Below, in pieces: positions 1 through 6,032 of a DNA stretch of 8,769 bases (the first letter of the stretch is position 1; every line of letters starts with the position of its first letter). Position numbers and translations under genes: made by a program. The notes beneath the pieces were generated by a model. The model made no database searches. It saw only the letters and a program-made list of their open reading frames with translations, and was not told the origin of the DNA. The DNA lies in assembly GCA_035513345.1 (NCBI GenBank), contig DATKCF010000102.1, positions 1 to 8,769 on the forward strand. Reading direction: 5' to 3'. The stretch is from DATKCF01 sp035513345. GTDB taxonomy: Bacteria > Gemmatimonadota > Gemmatimonadetes > Longimicrobiales > RSA9.

Positions 1-1838
1 AGCAGTTTGATGGTTTCGGGGAACGGCTGCAACCGCTGGATCGGACCGTTGGCCATGTCGACCGTGGTCTGGCCAGCCCGCGTGATGGCCATGACGTCCG
101 CGCCCTTCTCGACGAGATAGAGGATCATCTCGTTGTCGCCACGGAACGCCGCGTTGTGCAGCGGCGTGTTGCCGCGGTGGTCCGGAACGTTCACATCGAA
201 GCCGAGTTCATCGACCAGGTACTTGACGGCGGGCAGCCAGCCGACGGGCGCGTTGCGGTGGTAGTTGCCGTCATAGCCGGAGCCCGTTGCCGCGTGCAGT
301 GGCGACACCGCGGGTCCGCCGGGCGCAACCGGCGGCTCCGGATAGTCGACGCCGGAGCCCGCGCCGCCGCGCTGGCGGCCGGCCGGCACCTTCGTCCAGA
401 TGTCCGGCTCGGCGCCGTGCTCGACGAGCAGCCTCATGGCGTGGACATCGCTCGACTGCGCGGCGCGCCAGAATGCGGTAGCGCCGATCTCGTCCACACC
501 CGACTGGTCGAAGTTGTAGCCGGTGTACCAGACCTTCATCGCGACGCGCGCATTCGGATCCGCGCCCGCGTCGAGCAATGCCTTCAGGAAGTCGATGTGC
601 GTGGTGCGCTCGTGCCGGGTCGTCGGTTGCGGATAGAATGCGTGCGGCGCCCAGTGTACGTTGAGCGCGCCGTAGAGCGGAGTCACGTTCGCATGGCTGG
701 CCACGTTCGGGTCCGCGCCGTGCTCGAGCAGGTACATGCCGATGTCGAAGCGGCCGTTGATCGACGCGATGAGCAGCGGGCTCGTGCCATCGCCCGCGCT
801 GACCGTATTGACGTCCGCGCCCGCCTCGACGAGCGCATGCACGGATTCCGTGTGGCCCTGGCGCGCGGCGTGGAGCAGCGGCGTCAGACCGCCCATCGCG
901 CTGACGAGATCCGTGTAGGAGTACTCCCTGACGTCTTCACCGGAAGATTCTGCTTCCCGACCCTGAAGCTCGGCGGCAGCGGAATCCGAGACCGTTCGCT
1001 GCTCGTCGGAGGACGAAGCACCGGCCGAATCCAGCCGCGTGACTGCGGTTCGCGCTTCCGCTCGTTCCCGGCCCTGAAGCTCCGCGGCGGATGACTCCGC
1101 GACTTGCGCCTGTCCTCTGCCGCCCGCCCGCGACTCGGCCTGCGCCGCGGCCGCCCGCTGCGGCTGCGTCGCCGGCTGCTGCGATTCACGTTCGAGCGCG
1201 AGCCTCTGGTTGCGTTGCCGGCGAAGATCGCCGTCCCGAGTCGACAGTTCGGGGACATCGACGACTGCCGATGCAGCGTCGATCGCGGCGCCGCGCTGAA
1301 CGAGCAGACGGATCGCGGCCGCGCGGTTCTGCGCCGCCGCGAACATCAGCGGCGTCTGGCCCGCAGCCGATTCGCGCGCGTTCGCGTCCGCACCCGCGTC
1401 GAGAAGCACGCCGATCGCATCGACGTCACCCGATGCGGCCGCGAAATGCAGTGGTGTTGCGCCCGTGGTGGTCGCGCGCTCGGGATCCACGCCCGCTTTC
1501 AGCAGCTGCGCAATGACCGGAGCGTTGCCGAGTTGAGCGGCCATGATCAGCGGCGTGTATCCGCCCAGCCGCGTCGTCGCATGCACATTGGCGCCAGCAT
1601 GGAGCAGCACGCCCGTCATTTCGGTGTCGCCGACACGGGCGGCCCAGTGCAACGCCGTCATGCCATCGCCCTGAGCCGCGTTCACGTCCTGCCCATCCCT
1701 GAGCAGCGAACGGACCGCTTCGAGGTCGCCATGCTGTGCCGCATCGGCCACGGGCGAATCCGGCATGGCCGGCGAAGCGGCTGTCAACAGTGCCAGGCAC
1801 AGAGCGCCGAGCAGTGCGGGCCTCAGTCTCTTTCTCAT
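1..1838 (-). CDS. Exported ankyrin-repeat protein (3' end cut by window edge)
   Basis: Reading from ATG at 1838, the minus strand stays open for 612 codons to the window edge, so the C-terminus is missing. Residues 1-24 look like a Sec signal peptide (MRKR, a hydrophobic run, then SPA before a likely cut at A24). Ankyrin repeats follow in two arrays. Array one has about five repeats at 31-190, with cores such as TALHWAARVGD, TPLIMAAQLGN and TPLHFAAASGD. Array two has about six or seven repeats from 316 on, with cores such as TPLLHAARQGH and TPLHNAAFRGD. Between them, 191-315 is an Ala/Glu/Gln/Arg-rich linker without repeats. The second array has long insertions near 393-413, 432-452 and 484-510. 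The ending DMANGP...PETIKL resembles, from memory, the C-terminus of ankyrin proteins common in Acidobacteria, so probably only a short tail is missing. The start is supported by GGGGAGG nine bases upstream. The gene begins 29 nt after the DUF1552 stop, so it is likely co-transcribed. Role inferred: an extracytoplasmic protein-binding scaffold; partner unknown. Confidence 0.93.
   Translation of the reverse strand, partial: MRKRLRPALLGALCLALLTAASPAMPDSPVADAAQHGDLEAVRSLLRDGQDVNAAQGDGMTALHWAARVGDTEMTGVLLHAGANVHATTRLGGYTPLIMAAQLGNAPVIAQLLKAGVDPERATTTGATPLHFAAASGDVDAIGVLLDAGADANARESAAGQTPLMFAAAQNRAAAIRLLVQRGAAIDAASAVVDVPELSTRDGDLRRQRNQRLALERESQQPATQPQRAAAAQAESRAGGRGQAQVAESSAAELQGRERAEARTAVTRLDSAGASSSDEQRTVSDSAAAELQGREAESSGEDVREYSYTDLVSAMGGLTPLLHAARQGHTESVHALVEAGADVNTVSAGDGTSPLLIASINGRFDIGMYLLEHGADPNVASHANVTPLYGALNVHWAPHAFYPQPTTRHERTTHIDFLKALLDAGADPNARVAMKVWYTGYNFDQSGVDEIGATAFWRAAQSSDVHAMRLLVEHGAEPDIWTKVPAGRQRGGAGSGVDYPEPPVAPGGPAVSPLHAATGSGYDGNYHRNAPVGWLPAVKYLVDELGFDVNVPDHRGNTPLHNAAFRGDNEMILYLVEKGADVMAITRAGQTTVDMANGPIQRLQPFPETIKL
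954..1090 (-). repeat. Duplicated 26-bp motif in the ankyrin linker
   Basis: Two direct copies of a 26-bp unit lie at 954-979 and 1065-1090, matching at 23 of 26 positions and offset by exactly 111 nt (37 codons). In the protein they give SAAELQGRE and SAAAELQGRE (about residues 250-258 and 286-295). The offset keeps frame, so this looks like an internal coding duplication in a low-complexity linker rather than a mobile or regulatory repeat. The sequence between the copies is not itself duplicated in an obvious way. Confidence 0.75.
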
Positions 1839-1867
1839 CGCGCGGTTCCTCCCCGTCCGAACGGGAA

Positions 1868-3280
1868 TCACTCGGTCGCTGCGGCCGTGTTCAGATCCAT
1901 CGGCGCGGTGCTGTCACCCAGGCTGGCGACGTCGTCGACACCAAGGCTGTGCAGTACGCTCAGCATCGTGTTGGCCATGGGCGTGCCGTCCTCGGCCTTG
2001 ATGTGCAGTCCGCCGGCCAGCTTGCCGTTGGCCTTGCCCGCGAGGAACAGCGGGCAGCGTTTGTGGTTGTGCAGATTCGAGTCGCCCATCGGCGAACCGT
2101 AGACGATGAGCGTCTTGTCGAGGAGGCTCGAATCGCCTTCCATCGTGTTCTTCAGCGTATCGAGGAAGTACGGCAGCATGCTGACGTGGTACTGGTTGAT
2201 CTTCGCGAAGTCCTTGACATTGTTTTCGCGGCCGCCGTGGTGCGACGCCGGATGGAACGCCGAGTTCACGCCACTGTCCGGATAGACGCGGCCCGAGCCG
2301 TCGCGGCCGAGCTTGAAGGAGAACACACGCGTCATGTCGGACATGAAGGCGAGTGCCTGCAGGTCGAACATCAGCTTGACGTGCTCCTCGAAGCTGTCAG
2401 GCACGCCAGCGGGTGCTTCCGGCATGTCGCGCGGTTCACCGCTCGTGTTGTGCATTTCGATGCGCTGAATGCGGCGCTCGATCTCGCGGATGTTCTCGAG
2501 GTAGTGACTGAGCCGCTCGCGATCCGTCGGCCCCAGGTTGCGGTTCAGTGTCGAGACCTCGCCCGAGATCCAGTCCAGGATGCTGCGGTCGGTGCGGCGC
2601 CTTGCCGAGCGCTGCTCGGGGGAGCCGCCGGCACCGAACAACTGATCGAATGCGACGCGCGGGTCCCGGATCATCGGGAGCGGTTCCGTCTCCGATGCCC
2701 ACGAAATCGTGTCCGTGTAGACGCAGGCATAGCCGTAGGCGCAGCCGCCGGCCTGGTCGACGTTCTCGATGCAGAGCTGGAGCGACGGGATCGGCGTGTC
2801 CTGGCCGTACCGCTGCGCGTAGATCTGGTCGATGGACGGCCCGACATGCACGTCCGAGCCTTCCGTCTGCCGCGGATGCGCCTGTGTCAGGAACGTCGCG
2901 CTCGACCGGAAATGGTCGCCGCCGACTTCCCTGGCTTCGAACGCTTCCGCGTTACGCACGTCCGTGTTGCTCACGATCGTCAGGTAGTCGCGGAACGGCT
3001 CGAGCGGACTCAGACTGCCTGGCGACAGGTCGAACTCTCGACCCGCCTGGCCCGGCGACCACAGATTCAGCTTCGAGCCCAGCTCGTTGCTGCCCGCCGC
3101 GCCATGCACCATCTCGATGCAGACGAGCCGGGTCCGGTCCGTCGGGATCGGCACTTCGCCGAGCGCCCAGAGGTTCCTTGCGGGCACCATCGCGTCGAGG
3201 AACGGAAGCGCGACGGTCGCGCCCAGCCCGCGCAGGAAAGTGCGGCGGTGAATGTGCCTGCCTGTGATCAGCTGTGGCAT
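1868..3280 (-). CDS. DUF1552 family protein, Tat-exported
   Basis: A 470-residue protein recognised as DUF1552 by overall pattern. The N-terminus has a twin-arginine signal, RRTFLRG at residues 12-18, followed by a hydrophobic stretch (LGATVALPFLDAMVPA), so it should be exported folded by Tat, which often implies a cofactor or metal. Family-like blocks are the strand RLVCIEMVHG (51-60), SATFLTQAHP (127-136), the SIDQIYAQRYG segment (149-159), a long charged helix with ENIREIERRIQRI (262-274), FHPASHHGGREN (342-353), and YGSPMGDSNLHNHKRCPLFLAG (394-415). The clustered His and Asp residues (H343, H347, H348, D400, H404, H406) could bind metal, and the last block recalls the alkaline-phosphatase-like fold of DUF1501. 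That link is inference. GAGAGG five bases before ATG supports the start. It lies 75 nt after the DUF1592-type gene and 29 nt before the ankyrin gene, so it is the middle gene of a likely operon. Biochemical function unknown. Confidence 0.93.
   Translation of the reverse strand: MPQLITGRHIHRRTFLRGLGATVALPFLDAMVPARNLWALGEVPIPTDRTRLVCIEMVHGAAGSNELGSKLNLWSPGQAGREFDLSPGSLSPLEPFRDYLTIVSNTDVRNAEAFEAREVGGDHFRSSATFLTQAHPRQTEGSDVHVGPSIDQIYAQRYGQDTPIPSLQLCIENVDQAGGCAYGYACVYTDTISWASETEPLPMIRDPRVAFDQLFGAGGSPEQRSARRRTDRSILDWISGEVSTLNRNLGPTDRERLSHYLENIREIERRIQRIEMHNTSGEPRDMPEAPAGVPDSFEEHVKLMFDLQALAFMSDMTRVFSFKLGRDGSGRVYPDSGVNSAFHPASHHGGRENNVKDFAKINQYHVSMLPYFLDTLKNTMEGDSSLLDKTLIVYGSPMGDSNLHNHKRCPLFLAGKANGKLAGGLHIKAEDGTPMANTMLSVLHSLGVDDVASLGDSTAPMDLNTAAATE
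3227..3247 (-). other. Twin-arginine signal motif of the DUF1552 protein
   Basis: The codons here give RRTFLRG (residues 12-18), close to the Tat consensus S/T-R-R-x-F-L-K, followed by a moderately hydrophobic segment. This predicts folded export by the Tat pathway. No lipobox cysteine follows, so a soluble or N-terminally anchored product is expected rather than a lipoprotein. Confidence 0.85.
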
Positions 3281-3328
3281 TCTGGCCTCTCGCGACGGTT
3301 GTCAGACCCACGTTCAGACGGTTCCGCT

Positions 3329-3348
3329 GCCGGTTCTGTCGAACCGGC
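3329..3348 (-). other. Intercistronic hairpin between DUF1592-type and DUF1552 genes
   Basis: A perfect 8-bp inverted repeat (GCCGGTTC / GAACCGGC) with a 4-nt loop starts 7 nt after the TAG stop of the upstream gene, inside the 75-nt gap. On the transcript it is followed by AGCGGAACCG and not by a run of U, so it does not look like an intrinsic terminator. It may protect the upstream message end or adjust the ratio of the two products. Confidence 0.45.
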
Positions 3349-3355
3349 GCCGCGG

Positions 3356-5857
3356 CTATTCGACGGTCTCAGCCCTGGCCATTCTGAAGGCCGGGCTCTG
3401 TACGACACCCACTACGAATTCCGACATCCTGTACCCGTTCTTCGCCGCATTCCTCTCGATCACGCGGATCGCGGCCTGGTCGTAGTAGTCCACGCGGCGG
3501 CCGACAGCGTACGCCATGAGGTTGCCGGTGAACGTGCGCACGATGGCTTCCGGTCGCTGCAGCAGTGCGGCGCGCAGATCTGCGGGCCCGGCCAACCCGG
3601 TACCGTCATACAGTTCGCCCGTGGCGTCGATCGGTACGCCGTTGTCCTTGACTCGCCATGCGCCGGTGACGTCGAAGTACTCGAGCGCCAGGCCGATCGG
3701 GTCCATCATCAGGTGGCACGAACGGCACGCGGGATTGCGACGATGCTCCTCCATGCGCTCGCGCACCGAGAGCAGCCGGCCGTCGGCAACGCCTTCGGTG
3801 GCCTCGAGGTCGGGCACGTCCGGCGGCGGCGGTGGCGGCGGGCTGTTCAGGAAAACCTCCATCACCCACTTGCCTCGCAGCACGGGCGACGTCCGGTCGG
3901 CATGCGACGTCATCGTCAGCACGCTGCCGTGCCCGAGCAGGCCTCGCCGGTTCGGATCCGTCAGCGTCACGCGGCGGAACCGTTCGCCCGTCACGTTCGG
4001 GATCCCGTAATGACGGGCAAGGCGGCCGTTCACGAACGTCCAGTCGGCGGTCAGGATCTCGAGCAGGCTGCGATCCTCGCGGAACAGCGCATCGAAGAAC
4101 AGTTCGGTCTCGCGCTGCATCGATCTGGCCAGCGTCGCGTCATACTGCGGGTACAGGAGCGCGTCCGGATGGATCTTCTGGAGGTCCTGGAGTCGCAGCC
4201 ACTGCGCGGCGAACCGCGTGGACAGTGCTTCCGCACGCGGATCGGCCAGCATGCGCCGGACCTGCTTCTCGAGCGTTGCCGGATCGTTGAGCCTGCCACG
4301 GCTGGCCAGATCGACCAGTTCCGCGTCGGGCGGCGAGGACCACAGGAAGAACGAAAGGCGAGAGGCCACGTCGATGTCGCCGAGTTCATAGTTGCGACCG
4401 GGCTTCGCATTGGCCGGTACTTCCTCGATCCTGAATACGAAGTGCGGGCTCGCGAGAATCGCCTGCAGCGCAGTCCGGATGCCCGCCTCGAAGTCACGCT
4501 CCTCGGCGCCCATCGCGTAGAACGACATGAGACCTTCCATGTCCCGGTCGTTGACCGGGCGGCGGTAGGCCTGCGTGGCCAGCGTGCGCACGATCTTGCT
4601 GGCGCACGGCAGTTCTTCGTCGGGCGATGTCGGCCGGCAGGTGAACACCGTGCGGCGGCTCGGCGTGTCGGAAACACCGGTCACGGCGAACGGGCCGCTC
4701 ACGCCCAGATCGCGCAGATGCGGCAACGTCGTGATGCCGTATGCGCTGCCGATCTGCGTGTCCGCCAGCGTGTGCTCGATCGGCGCGATCACGTCCTGGA
4801 CGGGACCTTCCGCTCGGTCGATGAATGCGGCCGTCACCCGATGCTGGCCCGCACGGACGTGGATTGGCGTCGTCTGCACGTTCATGCCGTTCGGATCCGA
4901 CTCCGTCAGCCATCGGTCGACCTCGATCACCGCGACGCGTTCGCCGTCGATCGACACCTCCAGCAACTCGTCGCGTGACGTCATCCCGAACAGGAACCCC
5001 GTCGGGCCCGGATGAAACGCGATCCGGAAGACGTACGTCCCGTCCGCCGGGAACGTGTGCATGACTGATGTGCCGCCGCGCGTGCCGAACGGCGCGCCCT
5101 CGACCCGCTCGAGCTGCGATGCCGTGCGCGGCACCTTGTACCACGTCTCGCTCGTCGTCGCATCAGGATCGCCAATCGCGTCCCGCGCAATCTGGCCCGC
5201 GGCGCGCAGGTATCCATCCAGCAGGGTAGGCGACAGCATCTGCACATCCGCGATGTTGTCGAAGTTCTGGCTCATTGTCTCCGTGGGCAGGAACGCGGAG
5301 ACATCGACTTCCAGACCAAGCATCTGACGGATCGAACGCGCGTACTCATCACGGTTCAACCGTTGGAACGTCCGGCGACCCGGATCCGGATTGTCTTCGT
5401 ACAACTCGTCCATCTGCGACTCGAGCGTCGTCGCCAGCACGAGCAGCGTGTCACCACCCGGCCGTGGCCGGCCCGCAGGCGGCATCATCCCCGCCCGCAG
5501 CTTCCGGATCATCCGTTCCGACGTCTCCGGCGATGCCGTAGCGCGCTCGACCTCGAACGACGCCAGCGACAGGTTGCCCTGCATCGACCGGTCGTTATGG
5601 CATACCACACAGTACTGCTGTACCACCGGCGTCAGATCTTCCGGCCGGATCGATGGAGGCAGCGGCAGAGGTTCGGCGGAACCGGCAACGGGCGAGGTCG
5701 ATGCCACTCGCGCGGCAGCGCTTTCGATCGCAAGCATGCGCACGTATTCCGAGACCGGCGTGAAATCCGCGGGCTCCGGCTGCGCACGCAGCGAATGTGT
5801 CGCCAGTCCGAGCGCCGGCAGGCCCGCGCCCAGAATCGCCAGGATGTATCTGTTCAT
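3356..5857 (-). CDS. Secreted DUF1592-type multidomain cytochrome-like protein
   Basis: An 833-residue protein with the domain order of the DUF1587/DUF1595/DUF1592/DUF1588/DUF1585 family. Residues 1-25 are a Sec signal peptide (likely cut SLRA/Q). A cytochrome-c-like segment has CVVCH at 83-87 and a possible axial Met in GMMPPAGRPRP (123-133). DUF1587 is near 165-228 (RLNRDEYARSIRQMLGL). A beta-rich, carbohydrate-binding-like module spans about 258-345. DUF1595-type helices cover about 415-480 (AYRRPV, ILASPHFVFR). DUF1592 is near 487-615 (RLSFFLWSSPPD, RHYGIP). DUF1588 is near 629-730, with seven prolines at 673-679 and CRSCH at 711-715. DUF1585 is near 750-828. The only other cysteines are C407 and C418, perhaps a disulfide. 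The family is widespread in Planctomycetes and Acidobacteria and often sits next to DUF1552 genes; its reaction is not established to my knowledge. Inferred role: extracytoplasmic heme protein possibly acting at polysaccharide. GAGGG five bases before ATG supports the start. It is the first gene of the likely operon. Confidence 0.94.
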   Translation of the reverse strand: MNRYILAILGAGLPALGLATHSLRAQPEPADFTPVSEYVRMLAIESAAARVASTSPVAGSAEPLPLPPSIRPEDLTPVVQQYCVVCHNDRSMQGNLSLASFEVERATASPETSERMIRKLRAGMMPPAGRPRPGGDTLLVLATTLESQMDELYEDNPDPGRRTFQRLNRDEYARSIRQMLGLEVDVSAFLPTETMSQNFDNIADVQMLSPTLLDGYLRAAGQIARDAIGDPDATTSETWYKVPRTASQLERVEGAPFGTRGGTSVMHTFPADGTYVFRIAFHPGPTGFLFGMTSRDELLEVSIDGERVAVIEVDRWLTESDPNGMNVQTTPIHVRAGQHRVTAAFIDRAEGPVQDVIAPIEHTLADTQIGSAYGITTLPHLRDLGVSGPFAVTGVSDTPSRRTVFTCRPTSPDEELPCASKIVRTLATQAYRRPVNDRDMEGLMSFYAMGAEERDFEAGIRTALQAILASPHFVFRIEEVPANAKPGRNYELGDIDVASRLSFFLWSSPPDAELVDLASRGRLNDPATLEKQVRRMLADPRAEALSTRFAAQWLRLQDLQKIHPDALLYPQYDATLARSMQRETELFFDALFREDRSLLEILTADWTFVNGRLARHYGIPNVTGERFRRVTLTDPNRRGLLGHGSVLTMTSHADRTSPVLRGKWVMEVFLNSPPPPPPPDVPDLEATEGVADGRLLSVRERMEEHRRNPACRSCHLMMDPIGLALEYFDVTGAWRVKDNGVPIDATGELYDGTGLAGPADLRAALLQRPEAIVRTFTGNLMAYAVGRRVDYYDQAAIRVIERNAAKNGYRMSEFVVGVVQSPAFRMARAETVE

Positions 5858-6032
5858 GTCCGCCCTCGTCGATTCTGAGGTGAGCGGTCCTGGTCACAGC
5901 AGATGGAACGGCTAGCTCGATATCCGCAGGCAGCACGGTCCAGCGTATCCCTTGAGAATAGGGGCGAAGACCGTCGCGTGCCAGCCCTTTGTCGACAAAT
6001 CCGTGTACAGGCTGGCCCGGCTCACCGCCGGC
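5858..6032 (-). promoter_or_regulatory. Intergenic region, probable promoter of the DUF1592-type/DUF1552/ankyrin operon
   Basis: This 175-bp gap separates the permease stop from the start of the DUF1592-type gene. It is the only sizeable non-coding gap between genes in the window and the logical place for the operon promoter. It contains a perfect 12-bp palindrome (5988-5999). I see no convincing -35/-10 pair: TATTCT (5955-5960, minus strand) is a weak -10 candidate without a matching -35. A 5-bp stem (6017-6031) sits just after the permease stop but lacks a U-tract, so read-through from the permease gene cannot be excluded. Confidence 0.4.
5988..5999. promoter_or_regulatory. Perfect 12-bp palindrome, candidate operator
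   Basis: TTTGTCGACAAA reads identically on both strands. It lies about 130 bp upstream of the start codon of the DUF1592-type gene and 33 bp after the permease stop. Its symmetry suits a dimeric DNA-binding protein. I do not recognise it as the site of a named regulator. A perfect 12-bp palindrome is expected by chance about twice in a window of this length, but only about 0.04 times in this gap. Confidence 0.35.

Noticed and set aside
156..1094. Plus-strand open frame of 312 codons
   Set aside because: It is antisense to the continuous ankyrin reading frame, which I translated through codon by codon. The plus-strand product is Arg/Val-rich without a recognisable fold.
884..1258. Minus-strand 124-codon open frame within the ankyrin gene
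   Set aside because: It is in a different frame from the ankyrin repeats that continue unbroken through the same region, and its product is Arg/Ser-rich.
1104..2102. Plus-strand open frame of 332 codons crossing the ankyrin/DUF1552 junction
   Set aside because: It crosses the junction of two clear minus-strand genes and their ribosome binding sites; the product is low-complexity and Arg-rich.
1736..4978. A 1080-codon open frame on the plus strand, antisense to the DUF1552 and DUF1592-type genes
   Set aside because: It lies opposite two well-recognised genes that share one frame. Its translation is rich in Arg, Val and His with no domain pattern, as expected from the complement of GC-rich codons. 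Long open antisense frames are common at this base composition.
5935..5974. Inverted repeat ACGGTC / GACCGT upstream of the DUF1592-type gene
   Set aside because: The arms are only 6 bp with a 28-nt loop, which is readily expected by chance in this GC-rich gap.
5967..5983. CTGGCACG on the minus strand as a sigma-54 promoter -24 element
   Set aside because: The -24 half matches, but the required GC at -12 is absent (TC at that spacing), so it fails the sigma-54 pattern.
6017..6031. Hairpin CCGGC-TCACC-GCCGG just after the permease stop as a terminator
   Set aside because: The stem is only 5 bp and no U-run follows, so intrinsic termination is not supported.
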